Part shown: positions 7,779 through 17,106 of the stretch, piece by piece | Layout: each line of letters opens with the position of its first letter | Position numbering within the stretch: position 1 is the stretch's first letter | Source: Flavobacteriaceae bacterium Ga0077528 | Lineage (GTDB): Bacteria; Bacteroidota; Bacteroidia; Flavobacteriales; Flavobacteriaceae | NCBI GenBank assembly: GCA_001464475.1 | Contig: LNDX01000026.1 | Coordinates: 1 to 33,746 of the forward strand | DNA length: 33,746 nt | Reading direction: 5' to 3' | The notes under the pieces: generated by a model | The model's input: only the letters and a program-made list of their open reading frames with translations | Told to the model about the DNA's origin: nothing | Database searches by the model: none | Position numbers and translations under genes: made by a program

Positions 7779-9887
7779 CTAACTAATATAATTCCAAATA
7801 TTTTTCTTCGCACTCATTTCTATAAAAATGTTTCTAAGATTTTGATGTTCAGGTTTTTCCATTGATGCGTCGTCTTTTAGAAGTTTTATGGCATACTCGC
7901 GTGCAACCATTAAAATATCCCGGTCTTTTACTAAATCGGCTATTTGTAAGTTTAAAATTCCACTTTGTTGTGTTCCTAAAATATCTCCTGGACCACGAAG
8001 TTTCAAATCGACTTCGGCTATTTCAAATCCGTCGTTGGTTTGACACATGGTTTCCAATCTAGTTTTACTATCGTTGCTTAATTTGAAACCAGTCATTAAA
8101 ATACAATAACTTTGATCGGCACCACGACCAACACGTCCGCGCAATTGATGCAACTGAGATAACCCAAATCGTTCGGCACTTTCTATTACCATAACACTTG
8201 CATTTGGTACGTTAACACCAACTTCGATAACGGTTGTTGCAACCATAATATTTGTTTTCCCAGCTACAAATCGTTGCATTTCGGACTCTTTATCTGCAGG
8301 TTTCATTTGTCCATGTACTATTGAAATGGAATAGTCTGGCAAAGGAAAATCTCTGGAAATACTTTCATAACCATCCATTAAATCCTTATAATCTTGTGTA
8401 GAACTTTCATTAATTAATGGATAAACAATATAAACTTGTCTTCCTTTTGCGATTTCATCTTTCAAGAATTTCCAAACTTTCAATCGGTTCGAATCAAATC
8501 GATGCACCGTTTGAATTGGTTTTCTTCCTGGAGGCAATTCGTCAATTACAGAAATATCTAAATCGCCATACAAACTCATCGCTAAAGTTCTAGGAATAGG
8601 AGTAGCCGTCATTACTAAAACGTGTGGTGGAATTTCATTTTTCTTCCACAATTTACTTCGTTGTTCTACACCAAAACGATGTTGTTCATCAATTACTGCC
8701 AATCCTAAATTATGAAATTTTACTTTATCTTCAAGCAAAGCATGTGTTCCTATAATAATGTCTAAATTGCCATTTTCAAGTTCTTCATGAATGATTTTTC
8801 TTTCTGAAGTTTTACTTGAACCTGTCAGTATTTTTATGTTAATATTCAAGTCTTTAGCTAATTCTGATAATCCAATAAAATGTTGGTTGGCAAGAATTTC
8901 TGTTGGCGCCATTAGGCAACTTTGAAAACCATTATCTTTTGCTAAAAGCATACACATCAATGCCACAATTGTTTTGCCCGAACCAACATCACCTTGAAGC
9001 AAACGATTCATTTGAGCATTGCTTCCCATGTCGTTTCTAATTTCTTTAATCACTCTTTTTTGAGCATTGGTCAATTCAAATGGTAAATGATTGTTGTAGA
9101 AATCGGTAAAATTTGTCCCAACTTTATCAAAAGGATGTCCTTTTATTTTATGTTTTCTAATTAAGTTTTTGGTTATTAATTGTAATTGAATGAAAAACAA
9201 TTCTTCAAATTTTAATCGAAATTGCGCTTTCGCTAAAAGTTCTTGACTCTTCGGAAAATGTATGTTGAACATCGCCTCATTTTTAGAAATCAATTTCAAA
9301 TTTTCTAAAATATTGCTTGGTAATGTTTCTATAAATTGTGCTTTGGTTTCAATAAAAAGTTGTTGCATGGCTTTGTTTACAACTTTATTGGTAATGCCAC
9401 GTTGCGTCAGTTTTTCAGTACTAGGATAAACCGGTTGCATGGCACTTCTCAAACTTGCTTTATGTTCTGCCAATAGTTCCATTTCTGGATGCGCCATTGA
9501 AAATTGTCCTTTAAAATCGGCTATTTTTCCAAAAATAACATAGGTTTCGTTAAGTTTTATGCTTTCACTAATCCATTTTACACCTTGAAACCACGTTAAA
9601 TCCATTTGACCAGTTTCGTCAGTAAATGTTGCTACCAATCGTTTTTGATTTTTCCCAAATTCAACCGTTTTCACATGAATTATTTTGCCAATAATTTGAA
9701 CTTCGGCTGTTGTTCCTTGCAATTGATTGATTTTGTAATATCGAGTTCGGTCAATATATCTATTTGGAAATAAATTCATTAAATCTCCATAGCGATGGAT
9801 ATTGAGTTCTTTTCGAAGCAATTCGCCTCGAGAAGGACCAATACCTTTTAGATATTCGATAGGAGTTTGTAATGGATTATTGGACAT
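7779..9887 (-). CDS. recG: ATP-dependent DNA helicase RecG
   Basis: 702 aa, the normal RecG length. It drives branch migration and fork regression at stalled replication forks and Holliday junctions. The N-terminal wedge/OB domain covers roughly residues 1-230 (LKGIGPSRGELLRKELNI; FPNRYIDRT; VATFTDETGQMDLTWFQG). The helicase core follows: motif I GDVGSGKT (299-306), motif II DEQH (400-403), motif III TATPIPRTLAM (427-437) and motif VI QLRGRVGRG (581-589). The C-terminal TRG region includes LKLRGPGDILGTQQSG. Start at the ATG giving MSNNPLQTPIEYLKGIGPSRG, as expected for the family. Probably the first gene of a unit with the bestrophin gene. Upstream, a degenerate CGAAGATA at 9924-9931 is the nearest -7-like sequence. 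Confidence 0.98.
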   Translation of the reverse strand: MSNNPLQTPIEYLKGIGPSRGELLRKELNIHRYGDLMNLFPNRYIDRTRYYKINQLQGTTAEVQIIGKIIHVKTVEFGKNQKRLVATFTDETGQMDLTWFQGVKWISESIKLNETYVIFGKIADFKGQFSMAHPEMELLAEHKASLRSAMQPVYPSTEKLTQRGITNKVVNKAMQQLFIETKAQFIETLPSNILENLKLISKNEAMFNIHFPKSQELLAKAQFRLKFEELFFIQLQLITKNLIRKHKIKGHPFDKVGTNFTDFYNNHLPFELTNAQKRVIKEIRNDMGSNAQMNRLLQGDVGSGKTIVALMCMLLAKDNGFQSCLMAPTEILANQHFIGLSELAKDLNINIKILTGSSKTSERKIIHEELENGNLDIIIGTHALLEDKVKFHNLGLAVIDEQHRFGVEQRSKLWKKNEIPPHVLVMTATPIPRTLAMSLYGDLDISVIDELPPGRKPIQTVHRFDSNRLKVWKFLKDEIAKGRQVYIVYPLINESSTQDYKDLMDGYESISRDFPLPDYSISIVHGQMKPADKESEMQRFVAGKTNIMVATTVIEVGVNVPNASVMVIESAERFGLSQLHQLRGRVGRGADQSYCILMTGFKLSNDSKTRLETMCQTNDGFEIAEVDLKLRGPGDILGTQQSGILNLQIADLVKDRDILMVAREYAIKLLKDDASMEKPEHQNLRNIFIEMSAKKNIWNYIS

Positions 9888-9975
9888 TTAGATTTTTGTA
9901 CTTCTTAGAATTTTAGATTTATGCGAAGATAGATTTTTATTAGATAAATTGAAAATGTATGATTTGAAAACTCTG

Positions 9976-9983
9976 TATATTTG
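9976..9983 (+). promoter_or_regulatory. Candidate -7 promoter box of the M1 peptidase gene
   Basis: TATATTTG matches TAnnTTTG and ends 18 nt before the ATG at 10002. A TTG lies at 9949-9951, giving a rather long 24-nt spacer, so the -33 assignment is tentative. Confidence 0.45.
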
Positions 9984-10001
9984 TAATTCAATTATAATGC
10001 T

Positions 10002-12086
10002 ATGAAATATTTAATTTTGTTTTTCTTTTCATTTTTATCTTTTGGTCAACAAATTCCAAAAGTTGATTTCATAAAATGTGATGCCGAAGTTGCACCAGTT
10101 TTTGAAACAAAATCTATTTCTGGCAAAGTCACCTATCTTTTTAAAGTAAAAGAAATGATTGATACCATTGCAATTGATGCTAAAAACATGACGTTTTATG
10201 ATATAATTATCAATGGAAAATTAGTAAAATATAAAGCAACTGACAAAAAGTTATTGCTATATGAAGGATTCAAAAAAGGTAAAAATATATTGAATTTACG
10301 ATATAGTGCAACTCCAAAACAAACAGTTTATTTCACAGGAATTGATAATGGGCAACAAATTTGGACTCAAGGTCAAGGAAAATATACAAGTCATTGGTTA
10401 CCAGGTTTTGATGATGTAAACGAGAAAATGATTTTTACTATTTCTATTACCTATAATAACAAATTTACGGCAATTTCTAATGGTGTTTTAAATGCTATTG
10501 ACGATAATGGTAAATTGAAAACTTGGAAATATATTATGCAAAAACCAATGTCATCTTATCTCGCTATGTTTGCCATTGGAAAATTTGACTCAAAATTTGA
10601 AATTTCAAATTCTAATATCACACTTACTAACTACTACAAACCAGTTGACGAGGATAAATATCAATATACTTATAAAGATTCAAAAACCATTTTTGATTTC
10701 CTTGAAAAAGAAATAGGAGTGAAGTTTTCATGGGAAGTTTATCGTCAAGTTCCAGTAGAAGATTTTCTTTATGCAGGAATGGAAAATACTTCTGCAACGA
10801 TTTTCTCGCAAGATTATGTAGTTGATGAAAGCGGATTTAATGATAGAAATTATTTGAATGTTAACGCACATGAGTTGGCACATCAATGGTTTGGCGATTT
10901 GGTTACAGCAAAATCAGGAAAGCATCATTGGCTTCAAGAAGGATTTGCTACTTATTATGCTTCGCTTGCTGAGCGTGAAGTTTTTGGAGATGATTATTTT
11001 TATAACCAATTATTTAGTTACGCCAATCGTTTGAAAGTTGCAGCTAAAACCGATACAATTCCTATAATGAATGAAAAGGCTAGTTCGTTAAGTTTTTATC
11101 AAAAAGGAGCCTGGGCTTTACATTTTATAAGAGAATCTATTGGAGAAAAGAAGTTTAGAAAAGCTGTAAAAAGTTATTTAAAGAAATACCAATATAAAAA
11201 TGTTGAAACAGACGACTTTCTAGCCCAAATTAGAAAAGTATCTGATTTTGATACTGAAAAATTTAAGAAAGTTTGGTTAGAGGATTATAAGTATCCAGCA
11301 AATGATATTAATTTTCTATTGACTAAAAATGGGTTCATGCGTGATTTACTGAAATTGCAATATGAAAGGAAATCCAAATTGGAAGACAAATACAATTTGT
11401 TGAAAGTAATTTTAACATCCGATAGTTATTCCGCATTGAAAGTTGAAGCGCTTTATCAAATTAGAAACGAACCTTTTGAAAAAGTATCAGAATTGTATGA
11501 TTTAGCAATGAAATCTAACAATATTGCTGTTAGAAGATTTGTGGCACAATCAATTGAAAAGATTCCAGAGTCGTTTAAGTCTGAATTTGAAACGCTTTTA
11601 AATGATAAATCATATGAAACTAATCAGGCAGCCTTTATAGCGTTATGGAAAAATTTTCCAAATGAACAATCTAAATATTTAGAAATTGCCAAAAATTGGG
11701 AAGGTAGAAACGATAAAGAATTAAGAATATTATACTTAAATGCTTGTATGAATTTTGCGGATGTTCACGAACTAGATGATAAAATGGCTTCAATTAACGC
11801 TTTAAAAGCTTTGAATGAATTAGTTAAATATACTTCACCAAGTTATGAAAGTTCAATTCGTCAAAATGCTTTTGAGAGTTTATTGTCAAATTACACAGAA
11901 AATAATGAAGTTCTTAAAAATTTAGTTAACGCTACAATACATCATAAATGGCAATTTACTAAATATGCTCGTGACAAAATTCGAGAACTAATTAAGAACG
12001 AAAAGTATTCGAATCAATTTAAAAAGTTACTTCCTGAATTGTCAGTTGATGAACAAAATCAGCTAAATAAGCTTTTGGGAATTTAA
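10002..12086 (+). CDS. Secreted M1 family metallopeptidase
   Basis: 694 aa. A short signal peptide (MKYLILFFFSFLSFGQQ) predicts export. The N-terminal beta saddle domain is followed by the gluzincin core with the exopeptidase motif GMEN (259-262, in LYAGMENTSATIF) and the zinc motif HELAH (290-294), with the third ligand E313 in LQEGFATYY, that is HExxH-x18-E. The remaining ~350 residues look helical, like the C-terminal HEAT-like domain of larger M1 aminopeptidases. The expected activity is removal of N-terminal residues from peptides outside the cytoplasm; substrate preference cannot be read from sequence. It is preceded by a TATATTTG box. No partner gene: recG is divergent and the downstream lipoprotein is 204 nt away. 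Confidence 0.96.
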   Translation: MKYLILFFFSFLSFGQQIPKVDFIKCDAEVAPVFETKSISGKVTYLFKVKEMIDTIAIDAKNMTFYDIIINGKLVKYKATDKKLLLYEGFKKGKNILNLRYSATPKQTVYFTGIDNGQQIWTQGQGKYTSHWLPGFDDVNEKMIFTISITYNNKFTAISNGVLNAIDDNGKLKTWKYIMQKPMSSYLAMFAIGKFDSKFEISNSNITLTNYYKPVDEDKYQYTYKDSKTIFDFLEKEIGVKFSWEVYRQVPVEDFLYAGMENTSATIFSQDYVVDESGFNDRNYLNVNAHELAHQWFGDLVTAKSGKHHWLQEGFATYYASLAEREVFGDDYFYNQLFSYANRLKVAAKTDTIPIMNEKASSLSFYQKGAWALHFIRESIGEKKFRKAVKSYLKKYQYKNVETDDFLAQIRKVSDFDTEKFKKVWLEDYKYPANDINFLLTKNGFMRDLLKLQYERKSKLEDKYNLLKVILTSDSYSALKVEALYQIRNEPFEKVSELYDLAMKSNNIAVRRFVAQSIEKIPESFKSEFETLLNDKSYETNQAAFIALWKNFPNEQSKYLEIAKNWEGRNDKELRILYLNACMNFADVHELDDKMASINALKALNELVKYTSPSYESSIRQNAFESLLSNYTENNEVLKNLVNATIHHKWQFTKYARDKIRELIKNEKYSNQFKKLLPELSVDEQNQLNKLLGI

Positions 12087-12290
12087 TATTTAGGTTTTAA
12101 AATATTGATGTAGCATAATTTCTACATTTCTAATAAGCCTTTTATCACTTTAATGTTTGTTTAGTTATCCAAAAGTGTAGTTTATCGATTTTCAATGATT
12201 CATAACGATTTTTTTTTTAATATAGGATTTAACTCATTTCATTTGCAATGTGAATTATTAACCCTTATTAAAAACTTTAATCAAGAAAAT

Positions 12291-13409
12291 ATGAAAACTA
12301 ACAAACTTTTAGTATTAGGAGTTGCTCTTTTAACATTAGTGTTTACAAATTGTAATAGTAGTGATGAAGCTTCTGAAACTTATTCATTCAATTTTGGAAA
12401 TAATACAACAAGTGATTTTGCAGGTAAAATTGTTGATGTAAACAATCAACCTATTTCAGGTGTAACAATTGAAATGAGTGGTCAAACTATTACAACTGCT
12501 GCTGATGGAACATTTACTTTATCTAATGTTTCTGTAAAAGAGAGATTTGCATATATGACTGCTACTAAATCTGGATATATCAATGGTTCAAGAATGGTTT
12601 TTCCTCATGCAGGAGTAAACAATGTAACAATCATGATGTTAGAAAGAAACGTTGTTGCAACAATTCCTTCAGGTCAAACAACAGTAGTAAGCTTACCAAG
12701 TTCAACAAGAGTTACTTTTGACGGAGCTTTTATGTTAGAAAATGGTCAACCATATACTGGAAACGTTAAAGTTTCTATGCACTTCTTAGATTCAAGAGAT
12801 GTTAATGTATTTGACAAAATGCCAGGTAACTTAATTGGAACAAGAGAAGATGGTTCTATTTCTGGTATGGAAACTTACGGAATGGTGAATGTTGAATTAT
12901 ATGGTGATAATGACGAAAAACTACAAATAGCTACTGGTCACACTGCTAACGTGTCTATGCCAATTGCTACTAACCAATTAGATACTGCTCCAGCTACAAT
13001 TCCATTATGGCATTTTGATGAAGCTACAGGTCTTTGGAAAGAAGAAGGTTTCTCTAGAAAAATTGGTAACAGATACATCGGTAACGTTTCTCACTTTACA
13101 TGGTGGAATAACGATTACGCTTATGTAGTTGCTACTTTGAATGTTGTTGTTACAAACTTTGATGGTACTCCAGTAAATGGTGTTAGAGTTACAATTTCAA
13201 GACAAGATGGAAGTACAGGAGATGTATTAATGAATTTAGGAATAACTGGTCCAAATGGTACTTTGAGTGCTGGTGTACCAAGAAATGAAGTTTTAACTTT
13301 CAGAGCTTACACTGCAGACGGACAATTAATTAATACACAAGTTTTACCTGCTTCAAATGAAATGGTTAGAACTGTTTATGTTGTAATTCCGGTTGCTAAC
13401 AAACCATAA
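12291..13409 (+). CDS. Lipoprotein with carboxypeptidase-regulatory-like domain
   Basis: 372 aa from the ATG at 12291. The frame is open back to 12195, but that extension has no signal peptide, while MKTNKLLVLGVALLTLVFTNC is a clear lipoprotein signal with the acylated Cys at residue 21, so I choose the internal start. A CarboxypepD_reg-like beta sandwich follows at about residues 38-115 (FAGKIVDVNNQPISGVTIEMSG ... AADGTFTLSNV). Beyond it are further beta-rich segments (LPSSTRVTFDGAFMLENGQPYTGNVKVSM; FDEATGLWKEEGF) and a second possible Ig-like/CarboxypepD unit (VVTNFDGTPVNGVRVTISRQDG). It is probably anchored in the outer membrane. Function unknown; a structural or binding role is inference. 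The spacer upstream (12087-12290) has no clear promoter match. Confidence 0.88.
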   Translation: MKTNKLLVLGVALLTLVFTNCNSSDEASETYSFNFGNNTTSDFAGKIVDVNNQPISGVTIEMSGQTITTAADGTFTLSNVSVKERFAYMTATKSGYINGSRMVFPHAGVNNVTIMMLERNVVATIPSGQTTVVSLPSSTRVTFDGAFMLENGQPYTGNVKVSMHFLDSRDVNVFDKMPGNLIGTREDGSISGMETYGMVNVELYGDNDEKLQIATGHTANVSMPIATNQLDTAPATIPLWHFDEATGLWKEEGFSRKIGNRYIGNVSHFTWWNNDYAYVVATLNVVVTNFDGTPVNGVRVTISRQDGSTGDVLMNLGITGPNGTLSAGVPRNEVLTFRAYTADGQLINTQVLPASNEMVRTVYVVIPVANKP

Positions 13410-13431
13410 TTATATTAAATCTTAATTATAT

Positions 13432-13469
13432 AAAAAAAAGCCGTTTCAATTTTGAAACGGCTTTTTTTT
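13432..13469. terminator. Bidirectional intrinsic terminator
   Basis: A perfect 17-bp stem (13432-13448 and 13453-13469, core GCCGTTTCA/TGAAACGGC) with a 4-nt loop, flanked by runs of eight A and eight T. It lies between the converging lipoprotein gene and the gene at 13485-14009. Confidence 0.92.
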
Positions 13470-13484
13470 ATATTTAATAATTTT

Positions 13485-14009
13485 TTATAAAAAATCCTTA
13501 ACCTCAGTTTTTAAATAACTTAACGCAACATTAGTTGCAGACTCTCCACTTTCAAAAAGATTACTTAGTATTGTTTCTCTTAGTTTATCAGCATTAGCAA
13601 CTTCAGGATTCATTGTAGTCTTTCTTATGTTTTGAATTACTGTGTTTTTTGCAGTTGCAATCATTGTCCAACATTCATCAGTTACATATATTTGTTGCGT
13701 CAAATTGTGTTGGAATTCTTGCTCAATGTGATGAATCAATAAATTTTGATAATCACTTTTATTATCATTTAATGGAGCAACTCTAATCAATAATTTAGAA
13801 GGATTAATGCGTTCTAATAACAATGCTAATCGTTCATAAGCTTGTAGTTTTAATGGCAAAGATTGTTTCTGATTTTCTTTAAGTAAATGAAATCTCCTTC
13901 TTTTCTCTTCGCTATTAGAAAAGGTTTGAAAAGAATAGTAGGCAACTCCACCAGTAATTAAAGCTGGTAATGTATAAAAGGCTAATTCGATAATTTTATC
14001 TGTATTCAT
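13485..14009 (-). CDS. Conserved membrane-anchored protein (DUF7935-like)
   Basis: 174 aa. An N-terminal hydrophobic helix (about residues 8-27, IELAFYTLPALITGGVAYYSF) is followed by a charged stop (EEKRRRFHLLKENQK) and a soluble helical region with conserved-looking blocks LPLKLQAYERLALLLERINPSKLLIRV, FQHNLTQQIYVTDECW and ADKLRETIL. It reminds me of a protein conserved across Flavobacteriia that I recall as DUF7935; function unknown. The helix has no cleavage site, so the protein is probably a single-pass inner-membrane protein. The start ATG lies 6 nt after the stop of the lipoprotein gene at 14016-14531, suggesting a two-gene operon ending at the terminator at 13432-13469. Confidence 0.85.
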   Translation of the reverse strand: MNTDKIIELAFYTLPALITGGVAYYSFQTFSNSEEKRRRFHLLKENQKQSLPLKLQAYERLALLLERINPSKLLIRVAPLNDNKSDYQNLLIHHIEQEFQHNLTQQIYVTDECWTMIATAKNTVIQNIRKTTMNPEVANADKLRETILSNLFESGESATNVALSYLKTEVKDFL

Positions 14010-14015
14010 AATTGT

Positions 14016-14531
14016 TTAAAATTGTATTTGAGGTGCTTTTTTCTTGAACCATTCTTTATCTCGATCCAAATTGTTTTCTACAGTATATTTTTTTTCTTGA
14101 GTATTTATGGTTAATTGTCCATAATACGTTGTTTTTCCTTTTTCAACAACAAATTTATGATTCAATGGAATTACAAATTCAGATTGTCTTTCGCGAGTAT
14201 TGTCATAAATTTTAATTTTTGCAAACTTGTATTTTCCTTCAGGTTTTACAATTGAAAAAAGAAAATAGGTTTTTCCTTTTTCTCTAAAATCACCACTAGA
14301 ATTTTTATAGGTAATTTCATTACTTTGGTTTGCATAATCAGCAACAGCTGGTAAATCATCTGTGTAAACAAAAGTATAACCGCTATAAGTTTTATTTTTA
14401 ATGCAAATTGTTCCTACAATCATTCCTTCATTGTTTATTTCACTATAAGATGTTTTAAGATTTTTAGAAGGAGAAGAACATCCAAAAAATACAACTAAAG
14501 CAGTACTGAATAACAAAATTTTTGATTTCAT
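14016..14531 (-). CDS. Small lipoprotein of unknown function
   Basis: 171 aa from the ATG at 14531. The frame is open 12 codons further upstream (to 14567), but MKSKILLFSTALVVFFGCSS is an obvious lipoprotein signal with acylated Cys18, so the inner ATG is preferred. The mature part is a small, charged, beta-rich domain (GMIVGTICIKNKTYSGYTFVY; FAKIKIYDNTRERQSEFVIPL; TTYYGQLTINTQEKKYTV). I do not recognise a family. It is first in a likely operon with the gene at 13485-14009 (6-nt gap) and divergent from uvrD/pcrA, with 146 bp between the start codons. Confidence 0.82.
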   Translation of the reverse strand: MKSKILLFSTALVVFFGCSSPSKNLKTSYSEINNEGMIVGTICIKNKTYSGYTFVYTDDLPAVADYANQSNEITYKNSSGDFREKGKTYFLFSIVKPEGKYKFAKIKIYDNTRERQSEFVIPLNHKFVVEKGKTTYYGQLTINTQEKKYTVENNLDRDKEWFKKKAPQIQF

Positions 14532-14615
14532 GTGTTTGAAAATTAGTTTGTATACAAAGAAAAACAATTTTTAAGTTGGATGCAAAAAATAGTTAATAAA
14601 TCAAGCTTTAAAATA

Positions 14616-14646
14616 TTGTTATTAATAGTTAGTAAACCTATTTTTG
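14616..14646 (+). promoter_or_regulatory. Promoter of uvrD/pcrA
   Basis: TTG (14616-14618), a 20-nt spacer, then TATTTTTG (14639-14646), a good Bacteroidetes promoter. It lies 31 nt upstream of the ATG at 14678. Confidence 0.7.
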
Positions 14647-14677
14647 TAATTCTCAAAATTATACAGAACGAATTCTT

Positions 14678-17017
14678 ATGATGCAGAAATATATCAGCCA
14701 ACTAAACGAAGCACAGCAACAACCAGTTTTACAGAAAGATGGTCCAATGATTATTATTGCTGGTGCAGGTTCCGGTAAAACGCGTGTACTTACTATGCGT
14801 ATTGCTTATCTTATGAGTTTAGGAGTTGATGCTTTCAATATTTTAGCTTTGACTTTTACCAATAAAGCAGCACGTGAAATGAAAAAGCGTATCGCTGATA
14901 TTGTAGGAACCAACGAAGCTAAAAACCTTTGGATGGGTACTTTTCATTCCGTTTTTGCAAGAATTCTTAGAAGTGAAGCCGATAAATTAGGTTTTCCGTC
15001 CAATTTTACGATTTATGATACTCAAGATTCTGTTCGATTGATTTCTTCAATTATCAAAGAAATGCAATTGGATAAAGATGTATACAAACCAAAACAAGTT
15101 TTAAGTAGAATTTCATCTTATAAAAATTCACTAATTACGGTAAAAGCTTATCTAAATAATCCGGAGCTTCAAGAGCAAGACGCGATGTCTAAAAAACCTC
15201 GTTTGGGTGAAGTTTATGCCAATTATGTTGATAGATGTTTTAAAGCAGGAGCCATGGATTTTGATGATTTATTATTAAAAACCAACGAATTATTAAATCG
15301 TTTCCCAGATGTTTTAGCTAAATATCAAGATAGATTTAGATATATAATGGTAGATGAGTATCAAGACACAAATCACTCGCAGTATTTGATTGTAAGGGCT
15401 TTATCTGATAGATTTCAAAATATATGTGTTGTGGGTGATGATGCTCAGAGTATTTATGCTTTTCGTGGTGCTAACATTAATAATATTTTGAATTTTCAAA
15501 AAGATTACGATAATGTTCAGACTTATAGATTGGAACAAAATTATCGTTCAACCAAGAATATAGTAGAAGCAGCCAATTCTATTATTGATAAGAATAAAAC
15601 CAAATTAGATAAGATTGTTTGGACAGCAAATGATTTCGGACCAAAAATAAAAGTTCATAGAAGTGTTACTGATGGTGAAGAAGGACGTTTTGTAGCAGGT
15701 GAAATATTTGAACAAAAAATGCGAAACCAAATGCTAAATGGTCAATTTGCTATTTTGTACAGAACCAATGCGCAATCTCGTTCAATGGAAGATGCTTTAA
15801 GAAAAAGAGACATTCCTTACAGAATTTATGGTGGATTATCGTTCTATCAAAGAAAAGAAATTAAAGATGTTTTGTGTTATTTAAGATTGGTTATCAATCC
15901 AAAGGATGAAGAAGCTTTAATTAGAGTTATCAATTATCCTGCAAGAGGAATTGGAGATACAACTGTTGAAAAACTGACGGTTGCTGCCAATCATTACAAG
16001 CGTTCCATATTTGAAGTCATGGAACATATTGATAAAATTGATTTGAAATTAAATTCCGGAACAAAAGCCAAATTGCAAGATTTTGTTACCATGATAAAAA
16101 GTTTTCAAGTTATTAATGAAAATCAAGATGCTTTTTATTTAACCGATCATGTTACTAAAAAAACTGGATTAGTTCAGGAGTTAAAAAAGGATGGTACTCC
16201 AGAAGGAATTGCACGAATTGAAAACATTGAAGTTTTAATGGGTGGTATCAAAGATTTTATTGAAGGTCAAAAAGAAATTGATGGTGCTCGTGGAGCTTTG
16301 TCTGAGTTTATGGAAGATGTAGCTTTAGCAACCGATTTAGATAATGATACTGGTGATGATGATAGGGTAGCGCTTATGACCATTCACTTAGCTAAAGGTT
16401 TAGAATTTCCTTATGTTTTTGTGGTTGGAATGGAAGAAGATTTGTTCCCAAGTGCGATGAGTTTAAATACTAGAAGCGATCTCGAGGAAGAACGTCGTTT
16501 GTTTTATGTTGCCTTAACTCGTGCAGAACATCAAGCGTATCTTACTTATGCGCAATCGCGTTATCGTTGGGGAAAACTTACAGACAGTGAGCCATCTCGT
16601 TTTATAGAAGAAATTAAAGAGGAATATTTAGAATACATAAACTCTTCAGATAATGGAGGTTATCGATATAAACCAATGATGGATATTGATATTTTTGGTG
16701 ATATTGATAAATCAAAATTGCGTTTGGCAAAACCCGTGACAGGAACTCCGCCAAAGAAGTATGGAGACGAACCTGATTCTTCTGCAAATATTCGCAAATT
16801 GAAACCTGTCTCAAATAATGCTCCAAGTAATTCCAATTCCAATTTGTTTGACAATAAGCTTACTATTGGAAATGTTGTTATGCATGAACGTTTTGGTAAA
16901 GGTGAAGTAATCAATCTAGAAGGAGTAGGAGCTGATAAAAAAGCTGAAATTAGATTTGATGTTGGTGGAATAAAAAAGTTGTTGTTACGCTTTGCAAAGC
17001 TTGATATAATTGGATAG
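14678..17017 (+). CDS. uvrD: ATP-dependent DNA helicase UvrD/PcrA
   Basis: 779 aa SF1A 3'-5' helicase of the UvrD/PcrA/Rep group, acting in nucleotide excision and mismatch repair and in fork clearance. Motifs in order: Q motif LNEAQQQPV, motif I AGAGSGKT (28-35), Ia TFTNKAAREMKKRI, II VDEYQDTN, III GDDAQSIYAFRGA, IV LEQNYRST, V TIHLAKGLEFPYVFVVG with EEDLFPS, and VI EEERRLFYVALTRAE. The linker after residue ~660 is low complexity (SNSNSN). The C-terminal segment VMHERFGKGEVINLEGVG is the PcrA/UvrD Tudor-like domain known to contact RNA polymerase in relatives. A second ATG follows the first immediately (14681), so the start may be one codon later. It has its own promoter at 14616-14646. Confidence 0.97.
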   Translation: MMQKYISQLNEAQQQPVLQKDGPMIIIAGAGSGKTRVLTMRIAYLMSLGVDAFNILALTFTNKAAREMKKRIADIVGTNEAKNLWMGTFHSVFARILRSEADKLGFPSNFTIYDTQDSVRLISSIIKEMQLDKDVYKPKQVLSRISSYKNSLITVKAYLNNPELQEQDAMSKKPRLGEVYANYVDRCFKAGAMDFDDLLLKTNELLNRFPDVLAKYQDRFRYIMVDEYQDTNHSQYLIVRALSDRFQNICVVGDDAQSIYAFRGANINNILNFQKDYDNVQTYRLEQNYRSTKNIVEAANSIIDKNKTKLDKIVWTANDFGPKIKVHRSVTDGEEGRFVAGEIFEQKMRNQMLNGQFAILYRTNAQSRSMEDALRKRDIPYRIYGGLSFYQRKEIKDVLCYLRLVINPKDEEALIRVINYPARGIGDTTVEKLTVAANHYKRSIFEVMEHIDKIDLKLNSGTKAKLQDFVTMIKSFQVINENQDAFYLTDHVTKKTGLVQELKKDGTPEGIARIENIEVLMGGIKDFIEGQKEIDGARGALSEFMEDVALATDLDNDTGDDDRVALMTIHLAKGLEFPYVFVVGMEEDLFPSAMSLNTRSDLEEERRLFYVALTRAEHQAYLTYAQSRYRWGKLTDSEPSRFIEEIKEEYLEYINSSDNGGYRYKPMMDIDIFGDIDKSKLRLAKPVTGTPPKKYGDEPDSSANIRKLKPVSNNAPSNSNSNLFDNKLTIGNVVMHERFGKGEVINLEGVGADKKAEIRFDVGGIKKLLLRFAKLDIIG

Positions 17018-17030
17018 TTTAAATTGTTCA

Positions 17031-17100
17031 ATGTTGTTTAAAATGGTTTAATTTCGTAATCCAACAACTTTAAACTTTTAAACTCTTTTAAACTTAAAAA
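17031..17100. repeat. Low-complexity TTTAAAC/GTTTAAA spacer repeat
   Basis: The spacer between uvrD and the YciO-like gene contains AACTT or AACTC at 17066, 17073, 17081 and 17091, that is units of 7, 8 and 10 bp, preceded by inverted copies (GTTTAAA, GGTTTAA). It resembles the reverse complement of the spacer repeat at 7729-7766. No gene, promoter or terminator is evident in it. Confidence 0.5.
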
Positions 17101-17106
17101 AAAAAT

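Noticed and set aside
12085..12106. AATATTT/AAATATT inverted repeat right after the M1 peptidase stop as a terminator.
   Set aside because: The stem is only 7 A-T pairs with no GC content and no T-run, so it would be too weak.
12195..12290. 32-residue N-terminal extension of the large lipoprotein.
   Set aside because: The extension is hydrophobic but not a signal peptide, whereas the internal Met begins a clear lipoprotein signal ending in a Cys.
14547..14558. Perfect 12-bp palindrome TTTGTATACAAA just upstream of the small lipoprotein gene, as a possible operator.
   Set aside because: Palindromes of this size are expected many times by chance in 33 kb of such AT-rich DNA, and no second copy or regulator gene is nearby.
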